Positions 37,393 through 46,375 of a DNA stretch of 64,000 nucleotides are shown here, piece after piece. Numbering within the stretch: the first letter of the stretch is position 1; each line of letters starts with the position of its first letter. Origin of the DNA: Gordonia hongkongensis (lineage in GTDB: Bacteria; Actinomycetota; Actinomycetes; Mycobacteriales; Mycobacteriaceae); assembly GCF_023078355.1 (NCBI RefSeq), contig NZ_CP095552.1, positions 620,001 to 684,000 on the forward strand. Direction: 5' to 3'. The translations under genes were made by a program, and so were the position numbers. The notes under the pieces are model-generated. The model was given only the letters and a program-made list of their open reading frames with translations, had not been told where the DNA came from and searched no databases.

Positions 37393-38247
37393 GTGACGAT
37401 CGACGTGATGATGCCGTTCTACGGCGACGTCGCCCAGTTCCGGCAAGCCGTCACCAGTGTGCTCGACCAAGACGACCCGGACCTTCGGCTCGTCGTCGTC
37501 GACGACTGCTACCCGGATCCGACGCCGCGGCACTGGCTGGAGTCGCTCGGCGACGCCCGGGTCCGGTACCTCCGCAACGAGACCAACCTCGGAGTGAACG
37601 GGAACTTCCGGCGCTGCGTCGAGCTGGTCACCGCCGACTGGTTCGTGGTCATGGGGTGCGACGACGTGATGCACCGTGCCTACCTCGCCACCGTCCGTAC
37701 GATGGCCCGCCACCATCCCGACGCCGCGGTCATCGCGCCCGGCGTCGACGTCATCGACGAGAACGGACAACCGGTCACGCCGCTCGGTGACCGGATCAAG
37801 TCGGTTCTCGCGCCGCCGCGGGCGACCGTGCTGTCCGGGGAACAGCTGGCCACCTCGCTGTACCACGGCAACTGGACCTACTTTCCGTCCCTGTTGTGGC
37901 GGACCGCCGCCGTGCGCGAGGTCGGGTTCCGGCCCGGACTCGAGATCGTCCTCGATCTCGCACTCCTCGTCGATTTGGCGAGCGCCGGCGGGTCACTGGT
38001 CTACGACCCCGAGGTGGTCTTCTCCTACCGCAGGCACCGCGCCTCGGTGAGTTCCGTGCAGGCCGTCGACGGTCGGCGGTTCGCCGAGGAGAACCGATTC
38101 TTCGCCGACGAAGCGCAGCGTTGCGAGGCGCACGGCTGGCCGAAGGCGGCACGCGCCGCCAGGTGGCACGCGACGTCGAGGCTGAACCACCTCTCGGCTC
38201 GCGTCGGGGCGGGCCTCGGCCGGCTGCGGGGTTCGTCCGGGAGCTAG
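37393..38247 (+). CDS. GT2 family glycosyltransferase
   Basis: 284 aa from GTG 37393. The N-terminal GT-A fold shows MMPFYGDVAQFRQAVTSVL, VVVDDCYPD, NLGVNGNFRRC and the metal-binding VMGCDDVM. The C-terminal part (PEVVFSYRRHRASVSS) is typical of rhamnosyl- or galactosyl-transferases acting on cell-surface glycans. It is divergent from the polyprenol-type GT2. The acceptor is not predictable. Confidence 0.87.
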   Translation: MTIDVMMPFYGDVAQFRQAVTSVLDQDDPDLRLVVVDDCYPDPTPRHWLESLGDARVRYLRNETNLGVNGNFRRCVELVTADWFVVMGCDDVMHRAYLATVRTMARHHPDAAVIAPGVDVIDENGQPVTPLGDRIKSVLAPPRATVLSGEQLATSLYHGNWTYFPSLLWRTAAVREVGFRPGLEIVLDLALLVDLASAGGSLVYDPEVVFSYRRHRASVSSVQAVDGRRFAEENRFFADEAQRCEAHGWPKAARAARWHATSRLNHLSARVGAGLGRLRGSSGS

Positions 38248-38269
38248 GAGCGGCCCCGGTCCTCGAGGT

Positions 38270-38540
38270 GCGTGTGAAGCGAGCCCAACCCCTGCTCCCT
38301 GAGGTGCGGGCGAAGCGAGCTTAACCCCTGCTCCCTGAGGTGCGAGCGAAGCGAGCCTCGAAGGGCTCGTAGCGCGCCTCACCAGCCCTTCGAGGCTCGT
38401 CGCTTGCGCTCCTCGCACCTCAGGGAGCAGGGGTTATGCGGTTCTTTCGGTCAACGACGGCCGCGAGGCCGCAGGTACTGAGGAGCGAGCTTGCGAGCCG
38501 ACCCCATGCTCCCTGAGGAGCGAGCTTGCGAGCGTCACGA
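38270..38540. repeat. dispersed intergenic repeat cluster (family A)
   Basis: No gene. Copies of CCTGCTCCCTGAGGTGCGAG with GCGAAGCGAGC appear several times, then the inverted form ending in GCACCTCAGGGAGCAGGGGTTATGC and TTCTTTCGGTCAACGACGG (38435-38465). Some of this would fold into long hairpins and may act as terminator between the convergent neighbours. Confidence 0.8.
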
Positions 38541-38544
38541 AGGG

Positions 38545-39822
38545 TCAGGCCCGCAGCAATCCGACGAGATGCACGCCGAGGCCGACCAGCGGTCCCACGA
38601 CGAGGGCGACGCAGGTCCGGGTCGCGACGTCGAGCGGCAGCAACAACATCGCGATCGCGACCAGGGTCGACACCCACCATCCGGCCGCGTACCAGCGGTG
38701 GGCGCCCGCGGCGATCGCGGCGGCGCCGGTCACCGTCAGCAGCGCCAGGCACGTCGCGCCGAGCGTCAGCATCGCCACGACCACACCGTCGAGATCGAAG
38801 TCGGCGCCGAACACCGATCGCAGCAACCACGGGCCCACCAGCCACGCGGCCGTCACCCCGACGCCACCGACCGCGGCGACGATCCCGAGGGGAGCACCCA
38901 GCGCGGCGAGGCGGTGGTCCCGGCGGTCGACGAACCTCGAGATCAGCACACCCTGAAAGCTGTTGAGCGGCACCAGTAGTGGTGCGCGGGTCAGGGTGAC
39001 GGCGAGGATCAGCGCGCCGATAGTCCGGACGTCGTCGGCGTCGGGGCCGCCACGCAGGTCGGTGGTCAGGTTGATGAGAACGGGAAAACCCATGACGAGG
39101 ACGGCGCTCGCGGCGGCGGCGGCCATCGCGGTCAGGGTGTTGCCCGTCAGACGTCGGGGCGCGACGTCGCCGGCGACGCCGATCGCACGGCGGGCCGAGG
39201 CCGACACCACGAGCAGCAGGCACCACGACACCGACCCGACGACGGTGACGACCAGGAAAGCGGTGACACCCCAGCCGGCCGCCACCGCGACACCGGCACC
39301 AGCGAGCCGGATCAGCGCGTCGACCGACAGCAGCACCGCGAACGACGACCAGTCCAGCCGCCCCGACAACGCTCCGCACAGGTGCGCGTACACCGCGAAG
39401 CTCGCCACGCCGACGGCGAGCAGCAGCACCGACAGGCCGCGATCCGCGGTGAAAACGCGTGAGCTCCACACCGGTGACGTCGCGACGACCAGAACGGCCA
39501 GGCCGAGCCCGATGCCCGCGTTGACCAGCAACGGGCGTGACCGGGCGAGCCCCTCCGATGCGGCGGTCCGGACCGCCCGCGTCGTCTCCTGGAGTTGCCC
39601 GTTCTGCGCCCCGGTCACCAGGCCGTAGGCGGCCCAGAACACGGCGAACACGCCGTAACCGACGGCCCCGAGATGCCTGGCCGCCAAGAGCAGGACGACA
39701 TACCCCGACGCGGCCGCGACGATCGTCGCCATCGTGACCCGGCCCAGTGAACGTGCGTCGGTGTCGCCTGGCGGACTGGCCGAACCGGCGTCCGGACCCG
39801 GCGTCGTCGGATCGGTCGTCAT
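38545..39822 (-). CDS. polysaccharide flippase-like membrane protein (MATE/Wzx type)
   Basis: 425 aa from ATG 39822. About 12-14 hydrophobic helices from residue ~28 (VTMATIVAAASGYVVLLLAARHLG) match the Wzx/MATE pattern, with conserved helix breaks and LSGRLDWSSFAVLLSVDALIRL. It probably flips lipid-linked sugars. It follows the M1 peptidase gene by eight bases on the same strand, and is close to the GT2 genes. Confidence 0.8.
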   Translation of the reverse strand: MTTDPTTPGPDAGSASPPGDTDARSLGRVTMATIVAAASGYVVLLLAARHLGAVGYGVFAVFWAAYGLVTGAQNGQLQETTRAVRTAASEGLARSRPLLVNAGIGLGLAVLVVATSPVWSSRVFTADRGLSVLLLAVGVASFAVYAHLCGALSGRLDWSSFAVLLSVDALIRLAGAGVAVAAGWGVTAFLVVTVVGSVSWCLLLVVSASARRAIGVAGDVAPRRLTGNTLTAMAAAAASAVLVMGFPVLINLTTDLRGGPDADDVRTIGALILAVTLTRAPLLVPLNSFQGVLISRFVDRRDHRLAALGAPLGIVAAVGGVGVTAAWLVGPWLLRSVFGADFDLDGVVVAMLTLGATCLALLTVTGAAAIAAGAHRWYAAGWWVSTLVAIAMLLLPLDVATRTCVALVVGPLVGLGVHLVGLLRA

Positions 39823-39830
39823 CGAACGGT

Positions 39831-41198
39831 TCAGGAAGGACCCGGGAACGGCGGCAACTCGGGCGTGAACAGCCAGTCGTCCCAGAGATCCTTGAGCGGC
39901 TTCGACGAGTGGGTGGCGGCGAGCGCCATGAAGTCCTCGGTGGTCACCGAGCCGTACCGATACTTGTCGGTCCACCGCTGCAGCAGCGCGAAGAAGTCGC
40001 CGTCACCGATGGTCAGCCGCAGTGCGTGCAGGGTGAGTGCGCCGCGTTTGTAGATCCAGTCGTCGAACATCTTGCGCGGACCGGGATCGGCGAGTGGCAC
40101 ACGCACCGGCGACGATTCGAGTTTCGCGTAGTAGTGACGCGCCCATTCGTCGGCGCTGCGGCCGCCCGAGTGCTGACTCCACAGCCACTCGGCGTAACAG
40201 GCGAAACCCTCGTGGAGCCAGATGTCGCGCCAGCGGGCCGCGGTCACCGAGTTGCCGAACCACTGATGCGCGAGCTCGTGGGCGATCAACCGCTCCGCGT
40301 GCCGGCTGCCGTCGCAGTGATTGGCCCCGAAGGTGGAGAAACTCTGTGCCTCGATGGGGATCTCGAGTTCGTCGTCGGTGACCACGACGGTGTACTGGGG
40401 GAACGGATACGGCCCGAACATCTCGACGAACGCCGCCATCATCTCGGTCTGCTGACCGAAATCGACCCCGAAGTTCTCCTCGAGTCGCGAGGGGACGAGG
40501 CCCGAGACCGGAATCGGTTTGGACGCCAACGAGATCTGCTTGTACTGACCGATCTGGATCGACGCCAGGTAGGTGGGCATCGGTTCCACCTGCTCGTAGA
40601 CCCAGGTGGTCTGCGCGGCGCGGACCCGCTTGGACTCCAGGACGCCGTTGGCGAGCGCGTGATACGGGCTGTCGGTGGTGATCGAGATCCGGTACGGCGC
40701 CTTGGCGCTTGGGTGGTCGTCGCAGGGGAACCACGACGCCGCCCCGTTGGGCTGGTTCGCACAGAGCGAGCCGTCGGTCAGTTCCTCCCAACCGACCTCA
40801 CCCCACGGGCCGCGGATCGGATGCGGACTGCCGTGGTATCGGACGGTGACGGTCATCGCCCCGCCCGGGGGGAGTGGAGTGTCGGGGGTGATGGTCAGCT
40901 TGTGCCGACGATGCGAATAGCGGGCGCGCTTGTCGTTGACCGACACCCGTTGCACCGACAGCGAGCTCGCCAGGTCGAGGGTGAAACGCTTGAGCTCGGC
41001 ATACGACGTCGCGGTCAGGATCGCGGTGCCCTCGAGTCGATTGCTCGACACCTTGTACTCGAGTTCCAGATCGTATCGAGAGATGCGATAGCCCAGATTG
41101 CCGTTGTCGGGCAGATATGTATCGAGGACGTCGGCGGGTGCCCCCAGCACGGGTTGCCCGGAGTTGCCACGTGAACCCAGCCCAGACTTTCCCGGCAC
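39831..41198 (-). CDS. M1-family metallopeptidase
   Basis: 455 aa from ATG 41198. The zinc motif HELAH is at 307-311, with third ligand Glu 330 in WLHEGFACYAEW, as expected for M1 (gluzincin). The usual GAMEN substrate motif is replaced by IEAQSFSTF just before the zinc site, as in a subset of bacterial M1 enzymes. The protein is about half the length of PepN and lacks the C-terminal domain. It likely trims short peptides in the cytosol. Confidence 0.92.
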   Translation of the reverse strand: MPGKSGLGSRGNSGQPVLGAPADVLDTYLPDNGNLGYRISRYDLELEYKVSSNRLEGTAILTATSYAELKRFTLDLASSLSVQRVSVNDKRARYSHRRHKLTITPDTPLPPGGAMTVTVRYHGSPHPIRGPWGEVGWEELTDGSLCANQPNGAASWFPCDDHPSAKAPYRISITTDSPYHALANGVLESKRVRAAQTTWVYEQVEPMPTYLASIQIGQYKQISLASKPIPVSGLVPSRLEENFGVDFGQQTEMMAAFVEMFGPYPFPQYTVVVTDDELEIPIEAQSFSTFGANHCDGSRHAERLIAHELAHQWFGNSVTAARWRDIWLHEGFACYAEWLWSQHSGGRSADEWARHYYAKLESSPVRVPLADPGPRKMFDDWIYKRGALTLHALRLTIGDGDFFALLQRWTDKYRYGSVTTEDFMALAATHSSKPLKDLWDDWLFTPELPPFPGPS

Positions 41199-41235
41199 TC
41201 TCGACTCCTACTCCGTTCTGCCCCGGCGGGCTGAC

Positions 41236-41424
41236 GTGCGGCGGCGCGCCTCGACGAGTCGCGTCGGCGACGCGCTGCGACCGGTCACGAAGCGGTTGCG
41301 GTTCGGTGGTGACGTCTCGATTCGGCTGTTCACCCGCGACGGGGCGATGCTGTCCCGGACACTGAGAGAGTACCTGGCGGCGGCACAGCCGGCCCGCCCG
41401 ATCGATTCGAGGAGTGCGGAATGA
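41236..41424 (+). CDS. possible small basic protein, weak
   Basis: 62 aa from GTG 41236; its stop overlaps the DoxX start as ATGA. It is Arg-rich (VRRRASTSRVGDALRPVTK) and then has FGGDVSIRLFTRDGAMLSR. The overlap and position in the gap between divergent genes support it, but there is no clear ribosome site and the frame is open in GC-rich DNA by chance. I do not recognise it. Confidence 0.25.
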   Translation: MRRRASTSRVGDALRPVTKRLRFGGDVSIRLFTRDGAMLSRTLREYLAAAQPARPIDSRSAE

Positions 41425-41846
41425 GCGGATTCGGTAGTGTGGCGCAGTTTCTCGCGCGCCTGATACTCGGCATCATCTTCATCGCCCACGGGTGGCAGAA
41501 GCTGGTCACCCAGGGTATGGACGCCACCAAGGCGGCATTCGGCCCGGCCGGCATGGACATCCCCTACCCAGAGCTCGCCGCGTACTACGCGACATGGGTC
41601 GAGCTGATCGGCGGCATCCTGCTGATCCTCGGACTGCTGCTGCCGATCGTCGCGACCCTGCTGATCGCCGACATGATCGGCGCGATCGTGTTCGTGCACT
41701 GGGACGCCGGGTTCTGGAACATGGACGGCGGTTACGAGTGGCCGCTCGCGCTGATCGCGGGCCTGCTGGCCGTCGGCTACACGTCGGCCGGCCGGATGGG
41801 CGCCGACAGCTACATCATGCGACGCCGACGCCGAGACGTCGTCTGA
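41421..41846 (+). CDS. DoxX-family membrane protein
   Basis: 141 aa from ATG 41421. Four helices are clear, with the family opening FLARLILGIIFIAHGWQKL, then WVELIGGILLILGLLLP and AIVFVHWDAGFW. DoxX proteins are linked to respiratory quinone or thiol chemistry in the membrane; in Mycobacterium a related one associates with superoxide defence. The specific role is unknown. A C-terminal Arg-rich tail (RRRRRD) ends it. Confidence 0.88.
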   Translation: MSGFGSVAQFLARLILGIIFIAHGWQKLVTQGMDATKAAFGPAGMDIPYPELAAYYATWVELIGGILLILGLLLPIVATLLIADMIGAIVFVHWDAGFWNMDGGYEWPLALIAGLLAVGYTSAGRMGADSYIMRRRRRDVV

Positions 41847-41850
41847 CGGC

Positions 41851-42432
41851 TCACACCAGAGCCAGACCGTCGATGGTGGCCGCGCTCGCCGGAGCGCCGC
41901 CACCATCGGCCAACCTATCGACCAGGCGCGTGAGCAGTTCTCGCTCCTCGTCGGCGTGAAGGAGTCCGACACCGTCGATGAGCCCCGGCGAGATCAGCGC
42001 GAGGGGATCGGTGTCGTGCCGATGGACCACCGCCGCGCCGAGCAGACGTTGCGCCTGGGCGGGATCGGACTTCCAGAGCGCGTCGGCGGTCAGCAGGTAC
42101 AACCGGACGGCCGGCGGATAGTCGTGCAGGTGCACGAGCGCCCAAGCCCAGTGCTTCGCGACGTCGACCGTGTCGGCTTCGGCGCGCCCGTGCGTGCGCA
42201 CGTACTTGCCGTGCAGTTCACGACACAGGTGGCTGGCGTCGGACCACAGCATGAGATGGGACATGCAGCGGACGCAGTCGTGCAGATTGGACAGGTACAT
42301 CACCGAATACGGTCCCTCGCGGCGCGATCTGATCTCGCGGAGCACGGAGAACTCGGCCAGCGCGTGGTCGTATTCACCGGCCGAGAGCAGCGCCCGGGCC
42401 TCGGCCTGCATTTCCTCGATCACCCTCGACAT
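41851..42432 (-). CDS. TPR-like hypothetical protein
   Basis: 193 aa from ATG 42432. Repeated helical hairpins (ALLSAGEYDHALAEFSVLREI, then AWALVHLHDYPPAVRLYLLTADALW) resemble tetratricopeptide units. There is no signal or enzyme motif. It could be a scaffold or counting domain; I cannot assign a partner. Its stop is four bases from the DoxX stop, convergent. Confidence 0.65.
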   Translation of the reverse strand: MSRVIEEMQAEARALLSAGEYDHALAEFSVLREIRSRREGPYSVMYLSNLHDCVRCMSHLMLWSDASHLCRELHGKYVRTHGRAEADTVDVAKHWAWALVHLHDYPPAVRLYLLTADALWKSDPAQAQRLLGAAVVHRHDTDPLALISPGLIDGVGLLHADEERELLTRLVDRLADGGGAPASAATIDGLALV

Positions 42433-42561
42433 TGTCGCCGATCCGGCACGACGGCACCGGCGATTCGGCCGAACCGGGTGAGCGCGACCGACAGCGGTCG
42501 GCCACGTCGCGCCGTCGGGTCGTCCTGGCGGGACTCCCCGCGGGCTGGCATCGTGGCAAGG

Positions 42562-43056
42562 ATGAAGGACGACATCGGTAGCACCCCGGAGGGTTCGGAC
42601 GGCGAGTACAGCCTGGACGAGGACGACCAACTGCAGCCGGAGGACACTCTGGACGACCGCGGCGTCGACGACGTCCTCGACGAGGGGTACTCACCGCCCG
42701 ACTATGTCCCCAAGGGTGCCGTCCACGGGCTGACCTCCCGGGAACAGGCCGAGGGCGAGACGCTCGACGAGCGGCTGGCCGAGGAGGAGCCCGACGTCGG
42801 AGCGGTCGATCCGCTCGACGAGATCACTGCCGAGGAACGTGCGCGGACCGATTGGCGCGCACACGATTCCGACCGTGACGAGGAGTTCGAGGAAGACGAC
42901 GAGGTCGGCGACCGCCGCGCCGGACGTCTCATCGCCCCGGATGCCGGATCTGGTATCGACACCGAGTCGGACGCCGTCGCCGAGGACGCCGGGATCGACG
43001 GCGCCGGGGCCTCCGCGGAAGAGGCTGCGGTGCACTACATCTCCGATTCGGACTAG
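42562..43056 (+). CDS. acidic DUF5709 protein
   Basis: 164 aa from ATG 42562 with GGCAAGG upstream. Strongly Asp/Glu-rich and repetitive (DEDDQLQPEDTLDDRGVDDVLDEGY), with SPPDYVPKG, RLAEEEPDVG and AGRLIAPDAG, which match DUF5709. Probably largely disordered; the role is unknown, possibly a stress or envelope function. Its stop overlaps that of the Clp_N-type gene as CTAG. Confidence 0.78.
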   Translation: MKDDIGSTPEGSDGEYSLDEDDQLQPEDTLDDRGVDDVLDEGYSPPDYVPKGAVHGLTSREQAEGETLDERLAEEEPDVGAVDPLDEITAEERARTDWRAHDSDRDEEFEEDDEVGDRRAGRLIAPDAGSGIDTESDAVAEDAGIDGAGASAEEAAVHYISDSD

Positions 43057-43904
43057 TCGGTCTGACCCGGCCCGCTCGCTTCGCTCCCGGCGCCGGTTTG
43101 ATTCGGCCCGCTCGCTTCGCTCCCGGCGCCGGTTTGATTCGGCCCGCTCGCTTCGCTCCCGGCGCCGGGCTGCTCCAATACCTGCGCCAGCGTCGCGACG
43201 ATGGTCGAGCGGACGGCATCGGCCGTGAGACCCAGCCCGCTCATCGCCTCGGCGAGCGTTGCATCGACGAAGAAGCCGAGCAGGAGATGCTCCGTGCCGA
43301 TGTAGTTGTGCCCGAGATCGAGGGCGGCAGCGACGGTCGACTCCAGGACCGACTTCGACGCGTCGTCGTAGGGCACCACGCTCGTTGCTTCGTCGTCGGC
43401 GATGTCCCGCGGTGCCGGGAGCAGTGGCGCGATGGCCGCACGCCAGGCGTCGGCGTCGACACCGGAGTCCCGCAGCACATGGAACACGAGGGACTTCGGT
43501 TCGACCGTGAGGGCCTGCGCGATGTGGGCCGGGGTCACGTGCTCGGCACGGCCCGCGGCCGCTGCCGCGTTCGCGGCCATCAGTACGTTCGCGGCCCGGG
43601 GCGTGAAACGCGAGAACGGGTTGTCCGCGCCGGGTGCATTGTTCTCGCCTGCGGACGACACGCGGTCGACGAACCGCTTCTGAGCGGCCTGTTTGCTCAC
43701 GCCCATGCTGGTGCCGATCGCGGTCCACGATGCTCCCGAGCGGCGGGCCTGGTCGACGAAGTGACCGATCAGGCTGTCGGCGATGTCGCCCAGGTGCTGC
43801 GCGGCGACCACCGCGTCGGAGAGTTGGTCCAGCGGGTCGTCGTGGACCTTGCGGATGGCATGGATCAGGTCGTCGAGGCGGATGGTGACTGAATTCTGGG
43901 GCAT
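43053..43904 (-). CDS. Clp N-domain protein with HTH
   Basis: 283 aa from ATG 43904. The N-terminal ~80 residues form an HTH-like unit (WTAIGTSMGVSKQAAQKRF). Two Clp_N repeats follow (FTPRAANVLMAANAAAAAGRAEHVTPAHIAQAL, then DLGHNYIGTEHLLLGFFVD). Clp_N binds substrates or adaptors of ClpC. The C-terminus is three copies of a 12-residue unit GAGSEASGPNQT, encoded by a 36-bp tandem repeat. It could target DNA-bound proteins to proteolysis, which is inference. Confidence 0.8.
   Translation of the reverse strand: MPQNSVTIRLDDLIHAIRKVHDDPLDQLSDAVVAAQHLGDIADSLIGHFVDQARRSGASWTAIGTSMGVSKQAAQKRFVDRVSSAGENNAPGADNPFSRFTPRAANVLMAANAAAAAGRAEHVTPAHIAQALTVEPKSLVFHVLRDSGVDADAWRAAIAPLLPAPRDIADDEATSVVPYDDASKSVLESTVAAALDLGHNYIGTEHLLLGFFVDATLAEAMSGLGLTADAVRSTIVATLAQVLEQPGAGSEASGPNQTGAGSEASGPNQTGAGSEASGPGQTD
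43071..43168. repeat. 36-bp tandem repeat within a coding end
   Basis: Two full copies (43071-43106, 43107-43142) and most of a third (43143-43168) of a 36-bp unit. The unit contains CGCTCGCTTCGCTCCCGGCG, which resembles the family A repeats, and encodes the 12-residue tail repeats of the Clp_N-type protein. Confidence 0.9.
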
Positions 43905-44075
43905 GCGTCAACCGTAGGTTGACGAGTCGATCGCGTCAATCCCGAGTTGACGACGACACGTCGAGGCCGATAAGAGCCTGTGCGTTGACAGGAACGGCAA
44001 GCGTCATGACGATGGATGCGGAGATCGGCGAAGTCGTCGCCGGCCGCTCCAGGCTTTGCCACGGGAGGTTATCCA

Positions 44076-45389
44076 GTGAGCATCACCGAACCGTCGGTTC
44101 GTCCCCAGTCCACAGACACCCGGTCCGCCGAGAGCCCGCCGGCGCACGGTGTCGTCACCGATGTCGCGCGTCGCTACCTCGACGTCCGCGCCCTGACCGA
44201 CACGCTGTCCGAACGGCTTTCGCCCGAGGACCAGACACCGCAGTCGATGACCGAGGCGAGCCCGGCGAAATGGCACCGGGCGCACGTCACCTGGTTCTTC
44301 GAGGAGTTCATCCTGCGGCGTGACCCCGCGTACAAGGTCTACGACGACACGTTCCGGTACCTGTTCAACAGCTACTACGAGGCTGTGGGAGAACGGCATC
44401 CACGACCTGATCGCGGTCTCGTCACGCGGCCGGGTGTCCGCGATGTGACCCGCTACCGCGAGCATGTCGACGCCGCGATGGTGGATCTCCTCGAGCGCGG
44501 CGACCTCGACGAGGCCGCACTCGAACTCGTCGAACTCGGCTTCAATCACGAACAGCAGCACCAAGAGCTGCTGCTCATGGACATCAAGCATCTCTTCTCC
44601 ACCAATACGTTCGGGCCGGTGTACATCGATCGCGAACCCGACGAACCGGGCATCGCGAAAGCGTTGGGCTGGCGGCAGTTCGAGGGCGGCGTCAACGAGA
44701 TCGGCGCGTTGGGCAGCGGATTCTCCTACGACAACGAGGGCCCCCGGCACCGGGTGTATCTCGAGGACTTCGAGATAGCCGACCGCGCGGTCACCAACGC
44801 CGACTGGCTGGAGTTCATGGCCGACGACGGTTACCGGCGCGCCGAATTCTGGTTGTCCGACGGGTGGGCGACCATCCGCCAGACCGGATGGGACGCACCG
44901 GGATACTGGCGCGACGAAACGGGTGCGCGCTCCACCGACCCGTCGGACTGGACGACGTACACCCTGTCCGGCCGGCGGCGGATCGTGCCCGACGAGCCCG
45001 TCCTGCACGTCTCGTTCTACGAGGCCGACGCCTACGCCCGCTGGGCGGGGGCCCGGCTGCCCACCGAATTCGAGTGGGAGATCGCTGCCGGCTCACTGGG
45101 TACCGAGCGCGGGGCCCTGCTCGACCCGGACCGATGTCATCCCGGCCGCGTCGGTGCGGCGATGATCGGGGATGTGTGGGAGTGGACGGCCAGTGCGTAC
45201 CTGCCCTATCCCGGCTTCGTGCCCGCCAACGGCGCGGTGGGTGAATACAACGGCAAGTTCATGTCCGACCAGCATGTGCTGCGCGGGGCGAGCGCGGTGA
45301 CGCCTGTGGGTCACGAACGACTGACGTACCGGAACTTCTTCCCGGCGCCGTCGCGCTGGGTCTTCTCGGGACTCCGGCTGGCCCGATGA
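44076..45389 (+). CDS. egtB: ergothioneine sulfoxide synthase (hercynine oxygenase)
   Basis: 437 aa from GTG 44076 with GGGAGG upstream. The DinB-like domain has the iron ligands: H70 (or H67) in KWHRAHVTWFFE and HxxxH as H158 and H162 in NHEQQHQELL. The C-terminal formylglycine-generating-enzyme-like domain includes VWEWTASAYLPYPGF. It joins hercynine with gamma-glutamylcysteine or cysteine, using iron and oxygen. It overlaps egtD as ATGA. Confidence 0.95.
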   Translation: MSITEPSVRPQSTDTRSAESPPAHGVVTDVARRYLDVRALTDTLSERLSPEDQTPQSMTEASPAKWHRAHVTWFFEEFILRRDPAYKVYDDTFRYLFNSYYEAVGERHPRPDRGLVTRPGVRDVTRYREHVDAAMVDLLERGDLDEAALELVELGFNHEQQHQELLLMDIKHLFSTNTFGPVYIDREPDEPGIAKALGWRQFEGGVNEIGALGSGFSYDNEGPRHRVYLEDFEIADRAVTNADWLEFMADDGYRRAEFWLSDGWATIRQTGWDAPGYWRDETGARSTDPSDWTTYTLSGRRRIVPDEPVLHVSFYEADAYARWAGARLPTEFEWEIAAGSLGTERGALLDPDRCHPGRVGAAMIGDVWEWTASAYLPYPGFVPANGAVGEYNGKFMSDQHVLRGASAVTPVGHERLTYRNFFPAPSRWVFSGLRLAR

Positions 45390-46375
45390 GCCTCGACAGC
45401 GACACCCCGGTGACGGCGACCACCGGGGAGACGGCCATCGGGGGCCTTGCCGCAGACGCACTCTCGGGATTGTGGCAGCAACCGCCGGTCCTCCCGACGA
45501 AGTGGTTGTACGACGAGCGCGGCAGCAAGCTCTTCGACGAGATCACCCGTCTGCCCGAGTACTACCCCACCCGCCGCGAGACCGCGATCCTGCGCGCGCG
45601 GTCGGCCGAGATCGCCTCGACGACTCGTGCCGACGTCATCGTCGAACTGGGCTCGGGCACATCGACCAAGACGCGTCTGCTGCTCGACGCCTTCGTGGAC
45701 GCGGCCGCCGACGGTGAGCGTCCGACCTACGTCCCCGTCGACGTCAGCACCGAGATGCTCACGACGACAGCCGAAGTGCTCGCCGTCGACTATCCCGGGA
45801 TCGACGTCGTCCCCGTGGTCGCCGACTTCACCGAGCCCGACCTGGATCTCCCGCCCGCCGACGGCCCGCGCCTCGCGGTGTTCCTCGGTGGCACAATCGG
45901 CAACTTCGATCCTGCTGCGCGCGCGGAGTTCTATCGTTCGATGGTCGGCTCGTTGTCCCCGGGTGACTACTTCCTCCTCGGTACCGACCTCGTCAAGGAC
46001 ACCGGGCGGCTCGTCGCCGCCTACGACGACAGTGCCGGTGTGACCGCCGATTTCAACCGGAACATGATCGAGGTGCTCCGTGCCGGCCTCGACGCTCGCG
46101 GGCTCTACGCCGACGACTTCGAACACATCGCCCGCTGGAATCCGGGCGAGCACCGCGTCGAGATGTGGCTTCGCGCCCGGCGGGACGTCGACGCGTACTT
46201 CGGTGTGCTGGGCCGTTCGTGGCGGGTGCCCGCGGGAACCGAGATCCACACCGAGATCAGCACCAAGTTCCAGCCGGGGGCGCTCGCGGAAGAACTCGAG
46301 TCGGCCGGACTGTCCGTCGTGTCGGCGTGGACCGATCCCGCGGGCGACTTCCAGCTCACCCTGACCCGACGCTGA
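45386..46375 (+). CDS. egtD: histidine N-alpha-methyltransferase
   Basis: 329 aa from ATG 45386. SAM-binding is at VELGSGTSTKTRLLLDAF; the His-binding part includes TRLPEYYPTRRE and the Tyr pair at ~59-60, and SVQHL-type later segments are typical. It trimethylates histidine to hercynine. The C-terminal 20 bases overlap the next gene on the other strand. No egtA, egtC or egtE gene is adjacent, so those steps must be encoded elsewhere or bypassed. Confidence 0.95.
   Translation: MSLDSDTPVTATTGETAIGGLAADALSGLWQQPPVLPTKWLYDERGSKLFDEITRLPEYYPTRRETAILRARSAEIASTTRADVIVELGSGTSTKTRLLLDAFVDAAADGERPTYVPVDVSTEMLTTTAEVLAVDYPGIDVVPVVADFTEPDLDLPPADGPRLAVFLGGTIGNFDPAARAEFYRSMVGSLSPGDYFLLGTDLVKDTGRLVAAYDDSAGVTADFNRNMIEVLRAGLDARGLYADDFEHIARWNPGEHRVEMWLRARRDVDAYFGVLGRSWRVPAGTEIHTEISTKFQPGALAEELESAGLSVVSAWTDPAGDFQLTLTRR

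Noticed and set aside
38250..38545. Small RNA gene in the repeat-rich gap
   Set aside because: The hairpins are explained by inverted copies of the dispersed repeat; no promoter is clear.
41236..41424. Small basic protein as a confident gene
   Set aside because: Kept only as a weak feature: the stop overlap is suggestive, but there is no ribosome site or recognised family.
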